From: Deltaproteobacteria bacterium
GTDB lineage: Bacteria; Myxococcota_A; Polyangia; Polyangiales; Sandaracinaceae
NCBI GenBank assembly: GCA_017303575.1
Contig: JAFLCL010000021.1
Span: 1 to 60,420, forward strand
Reading direction: 5' to 3'
Length of the DNA stretch: 60,420 nucleotides
Position 1 is the stretch's first letter, and every line of letters begins with the position of its first letter. Positions 16,181 through 25,372 of the stretch are shown one piece after another. Under the pieces are notes generated by a model. The model saw nothing but the letters and a program-made list of their open reading frames with translations. It did not search any database and was not told the DNA's origin. Position numbers and translations under genes: made by a program.

Positions 16181-17818
16181 TCACTGGTACGGGCTCGGGA
16201 TGACTTCGTCGTCCTCGGGCGGCGGGCTGCTCATGGTGGTGGTCGGCGTCTCGGTCGTCATCGACGTCGTCACGCTCGAGCCCTCCATCGACGTGCTCTG
16301 CGTGCTCGCCATCGAGCTGCCCATCGACGTGCCCGTCGAGGTGCCGGGCGGCCGCGGTCGTCGGTGGCCAGGGTCGCGGTGATCGTCGCCATCCTGCGCG
16401 ACCGGCTCGCTGGTCGCCGGTGGCTCGATGCCAGCCGGCGTGGTGACGGGCGGCGCGACGACGGTGGTGGTCGGCGGTGGTGTCGGTGTGGTGGCGACGG
16501 GCGTGGTCGGCGGCGGCGTCTCGCCGCCCGACATCGCGAACCAACCCACGCCCACCAGCGCGAGCAGCAAGACGACGAGCGCGGCCACACCGATCGCGAT
16601 CTTCTGTGCGTCCTTCTGCTTCTCCGCGCCGTCGTCTTCGTCCAACACGAGGGTTGCGGGCTTGGCGCCCACGGTCATGTCCTCGGGCGCCGCGCGACGC
16701 ACCTGGCTCGGCTGCGACGCCGAGCTCGCGCGCTCGCCGCTCGAGGTGGCGTAGCCGCCGAGGCCGACGAGCCCGCTCGGCTCCGGACGCGGAATGTTGC
16801 CCGCGCTCGAGACCTCGCTCCGACCGAGCGAGTCGATCGCCTTGCGGATGCGACCGCTCTCCGCCTCGACCTTGGTGCCGAGCAGCTCCTTCACGCTGCG
16901 GCTGACCGCGCGCTGGTTGCCCACGCCACCGACAGCGCTCGCGGCGTTCTCGATCGCGTCGACGAATTCCGCCGCCGTCTGGAAGCGAGCGTCGGCCTCG
17001 CGCTCGAGCGCCTTCGCGAGCACCGCGTCGAGCGGGGCGAGCTCGGGCACGTACTCCGAGACCTTGGGGATCTCGGCGTAGAGCAGGCGGTTGAGGAGCT
17101 CGCCGTTGTTCTCCGCCTTGAAGAGGCGCCTGCCCACGAGCGACTCCCAGAGGACGACGCCCATGCCGAAGAGATCGCTGCGCTGATCGGCGAAGCCCGT
17201 GGAGGCCTGCTCGGGCGCCATGTACGCCAGCTTCCCCTTGAACTGGCCGTCGCGCGTCGAGCTCAGCCGCACCTCGGCCTTGGCGACGCCGAAGTCGGTG
17301 ATGCGCGCGATGCCGTCCGAGCCGACGAGGATGTTGTGAGGAGAGATGTCGCGATGGACGATCCCGAGGGTCCTGCCGTCGCCGTCCGCGAGCGTGTGCG
17401 CGGCGCCCAGTCCCTCGAGCGCATCGACCACCACGCGCATCGCCACCGCAGGCGGCAGGTTCTTGCCTGCGCGCGCGGCCTCGCGCAGCAACGAGCCGAA
17501 GTGATCGCCCTCGATGTACTCCATCACGAGGAAGTAGCCGTCGCCCTGCGAGTCCGAGATGTCGAGCGTGGGCACGACGTTCGTGTGTCGGATGCGGGCG
17601 GCGAGGCGTGCCTCGTCGAGGAACATCGAGATGAACTCGTCGTCGTGCGCGAGGTGCGGGTGGAGCACCTTGATCGCGACGAGGCGCTCGAAGCCCGCGA
17701 CGCCCTGCGCGCGCGCCGCGTACACGGTGGCCATGCCGCCGGACGCGAGCTGCGCGAGCACCTCGTAGCGACCGAGGCGACGGCCCGTCAGATCGCGCGC
17801 GATGGCGGCTCCGCTCAT
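16181..17818 (-). CDS. Membrane-anchored Ser/Thr protein kinase
   Basis: The 545-residue product has a complete N-terminal kinase domain (about 18-290): glycine loop LASGGMATVY, ATP-binding Lys50 in VAIKVL, catalytic HRDISPHN (155-162), DFG at 175-177 and APEQ in the activation segment. HRDIS instead of HRDLK is frequent in myxobacterial kinases. A juxtamembrane region is followed by one membrane helix at about 407-428 and a long Thr/Pro/Ser-rich extracytoplasmic tail without a recognised sensor fold. The start ATG 17818 overlaps the upstream stop (TGATG), indicating translational coupling to the TPR gene. A likely role is phosphorelay within the neighbouring signalling proteins. Confidence 0.93.
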   Translation of the reverse strand: MSGAAIARDLTGRRLGRYEVLAQLASGGMATVYAARAQGVAGFERLVAIKVLHPHLAHDDEFISMFLDEARLAARIRHTNVVPTLDISDSQGDGYFLVMEYIEGDHFGSLLREAARAGKNLPPAVAMRVVVDALEGLGAAHTLADGDGRTLGIVHRDISPHNILVGSDGIARITDFGVAKAEVRLSSTRDGQFKGKLAYMAPEQASTGFADQRSDLFGMGVVLWESLVGRRLFKAENNGELLNRLLYAEIPKVSEYVPELAPLDAVLAKALEREADARFQTAAEFVDAIENAASAVGGVGNQRAVSRSVKELLGTKVEAESGRIRKAIDSLGRSEVSSAGNIPRPEPSGLVGLGGYATSSGERASSASQPSQVRRAAPEDMTVGAKPATLVLDEDDGAEKQKDAQKIAIGVAALVVLLLALVGVGWFAMSGGETPPPTTPVATTPTPPPTTTVVAPPVTTPAGIEPPATSEPVAQDGDDHRDPGHRRPRPPGTSTGTSMGSSMASTQSTSMEGSSVTTSMTTETPTTTMSSPPPEDDEVIPSPYQ

Positions 17819-18879
17819 CAGAACGACCCTCCGAGCGTCAGCACGCCGAGGTCCGGTGTGACGGTGAGGGAGACCTGCGGGCTCTCGCTCTCGGCGGTGC
17901 CGCCGTCTCCATCCCAGTCCGTCACGATCGCGAGCACGAGCGCCGTGAGGGCGAGCGCGCCGGTCACGCCGATGAGGATGTTCGTGCGGAGCTCGCGCGA
18001 CTGACCATCGGCCAGCCGCTCGGCCGTGGGCATCGCTTCGTACGCGGGCACACCGTCGAGCGCATCGACGCCGGACCACACGAGCACGCCACCCGCGCCC
18101 GCGGTCGCGACCAGCGCGATCACGAAGGGGATTGGCGAGAGGCCGCTGCCGCCGCGATCATCGGCGGTGTCGGGACCGGTCTGCTCGTCATGGGCGTCGG
18201 CGATCGGTGCTGCGGGCGCCTCGAACGCGACGCGCTCGGTCGCTCCCGCGGCGCCGGTGACGGAGTGCTCGACGGGACCCGTCTCGAACGTCGCGCGTAC
18301 GGTGTGCTCGATCCCGGGCGCGGCGAAGAAAGAGGAATGATCCTGCAGCACGCCATCGAGCTCGAGCGTGCACGTGCCCGCACACGTCACGTCGATGCGC
18401 GCGAACTGCGCGCGGGTCGCGGCGAGCGTGGTCTCGGCCTGCCGCGATGCGGCTGCATCCGAGGCGTAGAACGCCTGCAGCCGAAGCGCGAGCGTGGCCG
18501 CGCGGAGGTTGTTGCCCGCGCGCTCGTGCGCACGAACAGCCTGGAGCAGCGCCGCCGAGGCGGGCGCGAGGCGGTAGGCGGTCTCGAAGAGCGTGGCCGC
18601 GCGGGGGTAGTCGCGCGCGAGGTACGCAGCCGTCGCGCGATCGTAGGCCTGCCCCGCAGCCTGACGATCGGCGGCCGAAGGCTCGGACGCCGTCGCGCCC
18701 GTCGTCTGGCCCGCGGCGCTGCCGCTCTGGGCGAGGACAGGCGCTGGCGCGAGCGTCCCGAGCGCGAGCGCACCGAGCAGCGCGATCACCCACAGGCCAT
18801 GCCGTGCGCGCCCCGCTCCTCGCAGGACCGCTCGTTGCAGCGCCCCTCGCAGGGCTCTTCGCACGCTTGCCGCGCTCAC
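17818..18879 (-). CDS. Exported TPR-like membrane protein in the kinase operon
   Basis: I choose GTG 18879 because a GAGAGG ribosome-binding site lies about 6-7 nt upstream and the region just before it holds a strong inverted repeat; GTG 18939 is an alternative. The 353-residue product has a signal sequence ending near APVLAQ, and a helical TPR-like region (AGQAYDRATAAYLARDYPRA onward). A short beta segment with VTCAGTCTLELDG resembles PEGA-type domains. Two membrane helices, FVIALVATAGAGGVLVWSG and ILIGVTGALALTALVLAIV, lie near the C-terminus. It is the first gene of a three-gene operon with the kinase and a lipoprotein. Proteins with this layout are common in myxobacteria; the function is unknown. 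Confidence 0.78.
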   Translation of the reverse strand: MSAASVRRALRGALQRAVLRGAGRARHGLWVIALLGALALGTLAPAPVLAQSGSAAGQTTGATASEPSAADRQAAGQAYDRATAAYLARDYPRAATLFETAYRLAPASAALLQAVRAHERAGNNLRAATLALRLQAFYASDAAASRQAETTLAATRAQFARIDVTCAGTCTLELDGVLQDHSSFFAAPGIEHTVRATFETGPVEHSVTGAAGATERVAFEAPAAPIADAHDEQTGPDTADDRGGSGLSPIPFVIALVATAGAGGVLVWSGVDALDGVPAYEAMPTAERLADGQSRELRTNILIGVTGALALTALVLAIVTDWDGDGGTAESESPQVSLTVTPDLGVLTLGGSF

Positions 18880-18920
18880 TGGGCCAGACCTCTCGCTCGA
18901 GGCTCGATACGAAAGAAGGA

Positions 18921-18950
18921 TTCGCCGCGGAACGACCACCCCGCGGCGAA
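18921..18950. promoter_or_regulatory. Perfect 10-bp inverted repeat upstream of the kinase operon
   Basis: TTCGCCGCGG (18921-18930) and CCGCGGCGAA (18941-18950) are exact reverse complements with a 10-bp spacer. On the minus strand the hairpin is followed by TCCTTCTTTC. It lies in the divergent region between the TPR-kinase operon and the phosphomutase gene. It could be an operator or a leader hairpin of the minus-strand operon. Its position over the alternative start 18939 argues for the shorter coding region. Confidence 0.4.
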
Positions 18951-19001
18951 CGTCCTGGGATGATCACCGTCCCGCGCGAGCCGCGTCAAGCGAGCTGTGC
19001 A

Positions 19002-19024
19002 CCGGGGGACGCGTGTTTCCCCGG
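19002..19024. other. Short hairpin in the divergent region
   Basis: CCGGGG (19002-19007) pairs with CCCCGG (19019-19024) across an 11-nt spacer, 57 bp before the phosphomutase start. It is shorter and less convincing than the repeat at 18921-18950; both lie in the same 201-bp gap. Confidence 0.25.
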
Positions 19025-19080
19025 GTGACCGTCCCTCGCATGCCTCGTCAATCGGGGCGCCCGCGTGCTTCAATCCGCAC

Positions 19081-20865
19081 ATGGTCGATGTGTCTCCGCT
19101 GCGCGCGCGTGCCGAAGCTTGGCTCGCGGATGATCCCAGTCCCGAGGACCGCGCCGAGCTGCGCGCCCTCCTCGACGCCGAGAATTGGGCGGAGATCGCC
19201 GATCGTTTCGCGGGACGGCTCGAGTTCGGCACCGCCGGCCTGCGCGGCGTGATCGGCGCGGGCCCCAACCGCATGAACCTCGCGGTCGTTCGCGGCGCGA
19301 CCGCGGGTCTGCTCGCGTACCTGCGCGAGACCACGCCGAACGCCGAGGCGCGCGGCCTCGTCGTGGGCTTCGACGGTCGTCGGCTCAGCAGGGAGTTCGC
19401 GCGTGAGGTCGTCGAGGTCGCCGTCGGCGCGGGCTTCGTCGCCCGCACGTTCGACCACGTGGTGCCCACGCCCGTCGTCGGCTTCGCGTGCAAGGAGCTG
19501 AACGCGGCAGCCGCGGTGATGGTGACCGCGAGCCACAACCCGCCCGAGTACAACGGCTACAAGGTCTACTGGGGCAACGCGGCGCAGATCATCCCGCCGC
19601 ACGACGAGGGGATCGCGCGCTGCATCGACGCGGTCGGATCGCTCGCGAAGGTGCCGCGCACGACGTTCGACGACGCGATGGCGAGCGGCCGTGCTGCGGT
19701 GCTGCCCGCGAGCCTCGAGGACCGCTACCACGAGACCATCCAGCGTCTCGTCGTGAAGCCGGGCGTGAGGCGCGACCTGCCGATCGTCTACACGGCGCTC
19801 CACGGCGTGGGCGATGCGCCCACGCGTCGCGCGCTCCGCACCGCGGGCTTCACGCACGTCGAGAGCGTGGCCGAGCAGGCCGAGCCCGATGGTCGCTTCC
19901 CCACCGTGCGCTTCCCGAACCCCGAAGAAGCAGGCGCGATGGATCTCGTGCTCGCGCTCGCGAAGAAGACGAACGCCGAGCTCGTCATCGCGAACGACCC
20001 CGACGCCGATCGCCTGGCCCTCGCCGTGCGCGCGGGCGAAGGGCACGATCAGCCCGGCAGCTACGTGCAGCTCACGGGCAACGAGGTCGGCTGTCTCCTC
20101 GGCAGCTACCTGCTCGAGCACGCGCCGTACGGACGCGCGACCGAAGGAAAGGGGCCCGTCGTCGTGAGCTCGCTCGTGAGCTCGCCGATGATCGGCGCGA
20201 TCGCGGAGGCGCACGGCGCGCGCTGGGAAGAGACGCTCACCGGCTTCAAGTGGATCGCGAACCGCTCGCTCGATCTCGTGGCCGAGGGCTACCGCTTCGT
20301 CATGGGCTACGAGGAGGCGCTCGGCTACACGGTGTCCGACGTGGTGCGCGACAAGGACGGCGTGTCGGCGGCGCTCGTCGCCGCAGACATGACGGCGTTC
20401 CACGCGTCCGAAGGCCGCACGCTCCTCGACGCGCTCGATCTCCTCGCGCGCAAGCACGGCCTGTTCGTCAGCCGTCAGGTGTCGGTGACGATGAAGGGCA
20501 AGGAAGGCGCGGCCGCCATCGCGGCGATCATGTCGAAGGTGCGCAAGAGCCCGCCCCGGCAGCTGGGCGCGCACGCCGTGCTCGCCGTACGCGATCTCGA
20601 GGCGCGCACCAAGACGTGGAGCGACGGCCGCGTCGAGCCGCTGGCGTTCCTCTCCAGCAACGTGATCTCGCTCGAGCTCGAGGGCGGTCACCGCGTGATG
20701 CTCAGACCCTCGGGGACGGAGCCCAAGATCAAGTACTACTTCGACGTGCGTGAGGCCGTCGGTGGGCGCGAGCACATGAAGTCGGCGCGAGGCCGCGCGG
20801 AGCGAACGCTGAGCGCGCTCGTCGAGGCCTTCATGCCGCTCGTCTCGGACGGAGGCGCGGCGTGA
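19081..20865 (+). CDS. Phosphohexomutase (phosphoglucomutase/phosphomannomutase)
   Basis: The 594-residue product belongs to the alpha-D-phosphohexomutase superfamily and has the long form seen in PgcA-type phosphoglucomutases. The phosphoserine loop is TASHNPPEYNGYK (Ser151), the Mg-binding loop DPDADR is at 306-311, the substrate-specificity loop includes GYEEALGY, and the phosphate-binding loop is RPSGTEPKIKYY near the C-terminus. It interconverts hexose 1- and 6-phosphates for envelope and storage polysaccharides. The N-terminal LEFGTAGLRG is typical. The next gene overlaps its stop by 4 bp. Confidence 0.93.
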   Translation: MVDVSPLRARAEAWLADDPSPEDRAELRALLDAENWAEIADRFAGRLEFGTAGLRGVIGAGPNRMNLAVVRGATAGLLAYLRETTPNAEARGLVVGFDGRRLSREFAREVVEVAVGAGFVARTFDHVVPTPVVGFACKELNAAAAVMVTASHNPPEYNGYKVYWGNAAQIIPPHDEGIARCIDAVGSLAKVPRTTFDDAMASGRAAVLPASLEDRYHETIQRLVVKPGVRRDLPIVYTALHGVGDAPTRRALRTAGFTHVESVAEQAEPDGRFPTVRFPNPEEAGAMDLVLALAKKTNAELVIANDPDADRLALAVRAGEGHDQPGSYVQLTGNEVGCLLGSYLLEHAPYGRATEGKGPVVVSSLVSSPMIGAIAEAHGARWEETLTGFKWIANRSLDLVAEGYRFVMGYEEALGYTVSDVVRDKDGVSAALVAADMTAFHASEGRTLLDALDLLARKHGLFVSRQVSVTMKGKEGAAAIAAIMSKVRKSPPRQLGAHAVLAVRDLEARTKTWSDGRVEPLAFLSSNVISLELEGGHRVMLRPSGTEPKIKYYFDVREAVGGREHMKSARGRAERTLSALVEAFMPLVSDGGAA

Positions 20866-21755
20866 CCCGATCGATCCTCCGACTGCTCTTCGCGCTCACG
20901 ATCGCCACGAGCCTCGCGGCCACGACGCAGGCGCAGACCGATCCCCTCGCGTCCGTGCGCGAGCAGATCATGTACGCCAACTACCCCGAGGCGATCTCGG
21001 GCGCGAACGCGCTTCTCGTGCGCACCGACCTCGATGCGCGCACACGCAACGATGCGCTCGAGCTGCTCGCGACGGCACAGATCGCGAGCCGCGCCACCGA
21101 CGACGCGCAGCGCACGCTCGCGACGCTCTACGCGCGCGATCCCGGCCATCGCCTGAGCGACGCGGACGCGAGCCCCCCGGTGATCTCGGCCTTCGCTCGC
21201 GCGAGAGAGGCGCACCCAGCGCCCGTCGAGGTGCGCATCACGCACCGCCCGCCCGCGCTCACGCGCCGCGAGTCGCCCAGCATCGAGGTCTCGCTCGCGA
21301 GCAACGCCGACGCGGTGGGCGAAGTACGACTCGTGTACCGACACGGCAACGACGCGGGCTGGTCGCGCGTCGTCATGAACCGTCGTCCCGATGGCACGTA
21401 CGCTGCGCGTATCCCCGTCGTGGGCGCCTCGGATCAGGCGGTCGATGTCGCCTATCACCTGCTCGCCACGGCACCCTCGGGCACCGAGCTCGCGCACGCA
21501 GGCACGGAGGCCGAGCCGCTCTCGCTGCGCATCCCCGCGGAGCTCCCGACCGTCGCCGCCGATCTGCCAGCGGTGGATCCGATCGACGGGCGCACACCCG
21601 ACCAAGGCGGTGGCGTGAACGTCGCGGAGGAATGGTGGTTCTGGACGTTGATCGGGGTCGTCGTCGCGGGCGGCGTGGTCACCGGCGTGGTGATCGGCAC
21701 GCAGTCGCAGGGCATCCCCGACGGCACGCTCGGCACCGTCACCCTGATGCGCTGA
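20862..21755 (+). CDS. Exported protein with C-terminal membrane anchor, unknown function
   Basis: The start GTG 20862 overlaps the phosphomutase stop (GTGA). The 297-residue product has a signal peptide ending near TTQAQT and a helical N-terminal half with TPR-like pattern (ANYPEAISGANALLV, DALELLATAQI). An immunoglobulin-like beta domain lies at about 120-220 (VEVRITHRPPAL, VRLVYRHG, YAARIPV) and a membrane helix at about 255-278 (WWFWTLIGVVVAGGVVTGVVIG). Similar small exported proteins are common in myxobacteria. The coupling to phosphomutase may be only organisational. It converges on the next gene with 29 bp between stops. Confidence 0.75.
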   Translation: MTRSILRLLFALTIATSLAATTQAQTDPLASVREQIMYANYPEAISGANALLVRTDLDARTRNDALELLATAQIASRATDDAQRTLATLYARDPGHRLSDADASPPVISAFARAREAHPAPVEVRITHRPPALTRRESPSIEVSLASNADAVGEVRLVYRHGNDAGWSRVVMNRRPDGTYAARIPVVGASDQAVDVAYHLLATAPSGTELAHAGTEAEPLSLRIPAELPTVAADLPAVDPIDGRTPDQGGGVNVAEEWWFWTLIGVVVAGGVVTGVVIGTQSQGIPDGTLGTVTLMR

Positions 21756-21784
21756 GCTCGTTGGGGTCGAGGGACCGCCGCGGC

Positions 21785-22381
21785 TCAGCCCGAGAGCTTC
21801 TTCGCGAGGCCCAGCCAGCGATGCGACTCGGCGCGATCGCGATCGGCGCGGTCGAGCATGATCTTGTGGTGGAGCATCAGCTTGTCGGGGCCGTCGGGGT
21901 CCGGGACCTGGAGCATCAGGTGCTGCGATCGGTTGCGGAAGTGATCCGCGAGCGCGCGCGCGATGACGATGGTGCCCGCGGTGTCGACGTACTGCTCCGC
22001 GGCGTTCGGCAAGCGCATGTGCTTGCCGAGGCGTGAGAGGTCGGTGCCCGTCTCGCTCGCGAAGCGCTCGAGGTCGCGACGCGTCCAACGCGCCAGCACC
22101 TCGCCACGATCGAAGTCCACGCCCGCGCGTCGCGCATCGATCACCACCTCGCGACGAAGGAGCGCGTCGTCGAGATCGAGCACGATCTCGCGGACCGGCT
22201 CCTCGACGAGGAGGCGATCACGACCGCGCAGCTGACCGATCGACTCGGAGACGCCGCCGACCGCGCGGCGCCAGCGGAAGCGCTCGGGCGCGCGGCCTCG
22301 CACGATGGAGACGGCCTTCTTCAGGTTCTCGCGGTGCTTCCAGTATTCGACCGCGTCGGTGACGCGAGAGCCATCGTACAT
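21785..22381 (-). CDS. Conserved-looking protein of unknown function
   Basis: I place the start at ATG 22381, which has a GGAGG ribosome-binding site 4 nt upstream; a TTG 15 bp earlier is less likely. The 198-residue product is rich in Arg and Asp, lacks a signal peptide or membrane helix, and has mixed alpha/beta character (EIVLDLDDALLRREVVIDARRAG; GTIVIARALADHFRNR). I recognise no domain. It lies 73 bp downstream of the FHA membrane protein gene on the same strand, so it may be the last gene of the FHA/PP2C run. Confidence 0.65.
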   Translation of the reverse strand: MYDGSRVTDAVEYWKHRENLKKAVSIVRGRAPERFRWRRAVGGVSESIGQLRGRDRLLVEEPVREIVLDLDDALLRREVVIDARRAGVDFDRGEVLARWTRRDLERFASETGTDLSRLGKHMRLPNAAEQYVDTAGTIVIARALADHFRNRSQHLMLQVPDPDGPDKLMLHHKIMLDRADRDRAESHRWLGLAKKLSG

Positions 22382-22454
22382 GTTGCCTCCGAGCAAGCCG
22401 TATCGATGGGAACGGCGTGATCGGTCAACAAAGCGGCGGGCGGGCCGCGTGGGC

Positions 22455-23180
22455 TCAGGAGAAGCGGTAGAGGTAGCCGACGACGATGCAGCTCAGGAGG
22501 CACATCGCGAGGAACACGAAGAGCGCGATGATGCTGCCGATCATCCACAGCGTCCCGTCGTTCGACGGCGCGGCCGGCGCAGCCTGGGGCTGCTGCGCCA
22601 TCGGCGCGACGTAGGACGCGGCGCCGGGCAGCTGGCTCTGCGGCAGGAGCGCCGTGCCCTTGGGGGCACGCTGCGTCTCGAGGTTCGACATCGCCTCCGC
22701 GCGTGCCTTCGCGGCCGCCGCCTCGACGGCCGCGTCGAGCGTCTGCTGTCCGTACATCTTCGGCGTGGAGGGCGCGGGGGTGCCCGGCGCGCCGAACGCG
22801 ACGGGCTGGGACGCTGGAGGTGCCGGCGAGAGGATGGGCGTCGCCGCCATCGTGCCTTGCGGCTTGGGCGCGCCCGCGAGGAGCTCCACGCGAACGCGCG
22901 GGCCTCCGGTGCCGAACTCGATCTCGTCTCCGTCCACGAGCTCGTGTCGCTGGACGGGCCGACCTGCGACGAGCGTCCCGTTGCGGCTCCCCGCGTCGCG
23001 CAGGACCCACACGCCCCCTTCCCGACGGATCTCCGCGTGGCTCCCCGACGCGTCGAGATCGGCGTGCGGATCGAAGGCCACGTCGCTGGTCGGCAGCCGA
23101 CCGAACGTGATCACGTCCTGATCGAGGTCGCGCGTGCGACCCGCATGCGCGCCGAACGTCTGGTGGAGTCGGATCTTCAC
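22455..23180 (-). CDS. FHA-domain protein with C-terminal membrane anchor
   Basis: The 241-residue product starts at GTG 23180, just after the PP2C gene (25-bp gap). An FHA domain spans about 1-95: ITFGRLPTSDVAFD, the phosphothreonine-binding SHAEIRR and SRNGTLV. A Pro/Ala/Gln-rich linker follows, then one membrane helix at the very C-terminus (MIGSIIALFVFLAMCLLSCIVV), so the FHA domain faces the cytoplasm as a tail-anchored protein. FHA domains read phosphothreonine marks. With a phosphatase and a second FHA protein next door, it is part of a Ser/Thr phosphosignalling set. Confidence 0.85.
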   Translation of the reverse strand: MKIRLHQTFGAHAGRTRDLDQDVITFGRLPTSDVAFDPHADLDASGSHAEIRREGGVWVLRDAGSRNGTLVAGRPVQRHELVDGDEIEFGTGGPRVRVELLAGAPKPQGTMAATPILSPAPPASQPVAFGAPGTPAPSTPKMYGQQTLDAAVEAAAAKARAEAMSNLETQRAPKGTALLPQSQLPGAASYVAPMAQQPQAAPAAPSNDGTLWMIGSIIALFVFLAMCLLSCIVVGYLYRFS

Positions 23181-23205
23181 GCCGAGAGCCCAGTGCGTGA
23201 GGAGC

Positions 23206-25278
23206 TCACGGCGCGGCAGGACGCGGTGGCGGCTCGTGAGGCAGATCGCCGGAGCGACGCACGAACCGCTCGCGCGCTTCCTCTTCGTCTGCGCTCGCGA
23301 CGCGACCTTCGTCGCCCGCTTCGCGGTCGCGGCCGCCGGTCTCGCGCGCCGAAGCTCCACGATCGGAGGGCAGCGGCGCCATGTCCGCGGGCGGCTCCAC
23401 GCCGACCGGCGCGGGCGGAGGCTCGCGTCCCACCGCGAGCGCGTCGGCGCCCGGGAACGCCACGAACGCGTGGTGGCCCTCGGCGACCGTCACGTCGGTG
23501 CGCGCCACCACGGCTCCGTCGCGCAGCACGCTGACCTGATGCTCACCGGCCGACACCTCCAGCACCATGCTCGTGCCGACGATCGTGCCTTGCGGCACGC
23601 CATCGATCTCGAGGGCAGCGCCCGCGAACGTGTCGTCGAAGCGCAGAAAGCCATTGGCCGTCGCCATTGCGGGTGCGGCCGCCACTCCGGGTGCGGCTGG
23701 CGGCGTCGCCGACGTCGGGATCGTCGTGCGCGACAACGTCGTGCGCGTAGCGGACGCGCCGTCTGCGGATGCGGGCTCCATCGAGAGCATGATCGCGCCG
23801 AGCAGCGCGAGCACGAGCAGCACCAGCACCGCCACCACCCACCAGCGGCCGAGCCCACCGCCCACCGCATCCGGCGGTAGCGATGGCGGGCTCTTCACGT
23901 CGGCGCCGGGCTTCATCGCGCCCGGCTTTACCGAGGTCGGTCGCGGCGGCGGGGGATCGGTGTTGTCCGGAGTCGCGGGGGGCAGCGGATACTGCTGGTA
24001 CGCGACCTTTGCCGCGCCGTCCGGCTCCTTGAGCGCCTGGCCGTCGAACTCGGCGACGATCACCGTGATGTTGTCGTGACCGCCGCCCGCGTTCGCCATC
24101 GCGATCAGCTGGTTGGAGGCGTCGACGAGATCGCGCGACGCGCGGAGCACGTCCTTCATCATGTCCGCGTGCACGAGGCCCGAGAGGCCATCGGAGCAGA
24201 GGAGCAGACGATCGCCGCGGCGAAGCTCGAGGAACGTCAGGTCGACGGTGACCTCTTCGGTCGTGCCGAGCGCCTGGAGGATGATGTTCGAGTGCTCGAA
24301 CGCCTCGGCCTCTTCCTCCGTGAGCTGGCCCGCCTCGATCAGCTGATTGACCAGCGACTGATCCTTGGTGATCAGGGCGAACTGATCGCCACGCAGGACG
24401 TACGCGCGGCTGTCGCCGACCTGACCCACGAAGAGCGTGGAGTCGACGAGGCCCGCCACGGTGCTCGTGGTGCCCATGCCGCGCCGCGACCGATCGAGCT
24501 TGGCCGACGAGAAGATGCGGGAGCCCGCCTCTTCGACGGCGCGCACGAGTCGACGGGCGAAGTGGTCTCGATCCTTGGGCGGACCCGCGCTCGTCATCAT
24601 CTCGTGGATGGTGTCGACGGCCATCTGGCTCGCGACCTCACCGGCAGCTGCGCCACCCATGCCATCACACACCGCGAGCACGAGCCCACGGTCGCCGAGC
24701 ATCGCGTCGATCGGCGCCTCACCGATCCCGCGCTTGCTCAAGCTCACGTCGACGACGAGGAAGTTGTCCTCGTTGTGCTCGCGCACCAGGCCGACGTCGG
24801 TGCGACCGAAGTACTTGATCGCGACGCCGGACGGCACGTCGCGGTTCACGGGGAGACCTCGCGGCGCAGTGAGCTCGTCGTTGACGCCGTTCGGGGCCTC
24901 GACCGCAGGCTTGGTGACCTCGGCCTCGGGCTTGGCCTCCGCGACCGGCTCCTTCGCAGGCTCGCTCGCGGGCTCGCTCGCAGGGGCACTCTCCGCGCTC
25001 GGCGCGGGCGCGACCTCGCTGGACGCGGGGGGGCTCGCCTCGGTCGCGACGTCTGCCTCGGTCGCGGGGGAGACCGACAGCTCGGGGTCCTCCGTCTTGG
25101 CCGCGCCGACGGCCACCGCGGGGCCGATCGAGACCGCGGACAGCACGGGCGAATCGTCTTCAGGCGGCTTGGTGGGCGCTTCGCCTTCGCGTCCGGCGAG
25201 CGCGGCCACGACCGCTTCCGTCAACGTCGTCGCGCTGGGCGCCTTGGCCTCCGACTCACCGTTCTTGGCTTCGCTCAT
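23206..25278 (-). CDS. PP2C-type Ser/Thr phosphatase with long acidic N-terminus and PEGA-like tail
   Basis: The 690-residue product starts at ATG 25278 (GGGGGG-type ribosome-binding site). The first 150 residues are an Ala/Glu/Pro-rich low-complexity region. The PP2C domain spans about 155-410: VREHNEDNF, VCDGMGGAAAG, GMGTTST, GDSRAYVLR, CSDGLSG and GGGHDNITVIV, with all metal-binding Asp residues present. A proline-rich linker, one membrane helix (RWWVVAVLVLLVLALLGAIML) and a PEGA-like beta domain (LRFDDTFAGAALEIDGVPQG) follow. It should dephosphorylate Ser/Thr phosphoproteins; the flanking FHA proteins are likely partners. The outer PEGA-like domain may bind the cell wall. Confidence 0.9.
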   Translation of the reverse strand: MSEAKNGESEAKAPSATTLTEAVVAALAGREGEAPTKPPEDDSPVLSAVSIGPAVAVGAAKTEDPELSVSPATEADVATEASPPASSEVAPAPSAESAPASEPASEPAKEPVAEAKPEAEVTKPAVEAPNGVNDELTAPRGLPVNRDVPSGVAIKYFGRTDVGLVREHNEDNFLVVDVSLSKRGIGEAPIDAMLGDRGLVLAVCDGMGGAAAGEVASQMAVDTIHEMMTSAGPPKDRDHFARRLVRAVEEAGSRIFSSAKLDRSRRGMGTTSTVAGLVDSTLFVGQVGDSRAYVLRGDQFALITKDQSLVNQLIEAGQLTEEEAEAFEHSNIILQALGTTEEVTVDLTFLELRRGDRLLLCSDGLSGLVHADMMKDVLRASRDLVDASNQLIAMANAGGGHDNITVIVAEFDGQALKEPDGAAKVAYQQYPLPPATPDNTDPPPPRPTSVKPGAMKPGADVKSPPSLPPDAVGGGLGRWWVVAVLVLLVLALLGAIMLSMEPASADGASATRTTLSRTTIPTSATPPAAPGVAAAPAMATANGFLRFDDTFAGAALEIDGVPQGTIVGTSMVLEVSAGEHQVSVLRDGAVVARTDVTVAEGHHAFVAFPGADALAVGREPPPAPVGVEPPADMAPLPSDRGASARETGGRDREAGDEGRVASADEEEARERFVRRSGDLPHEPPPRPAAP

Positions 25279-25372
25279 CGCGTGCCCCCCCGACGGCACA
25301 CACCGCGAGAGAACGCATCACGCGCGGGCCCGACGGGTCCGAGTCGCTGCGCTGCGACGGTGGAGGATGCGC

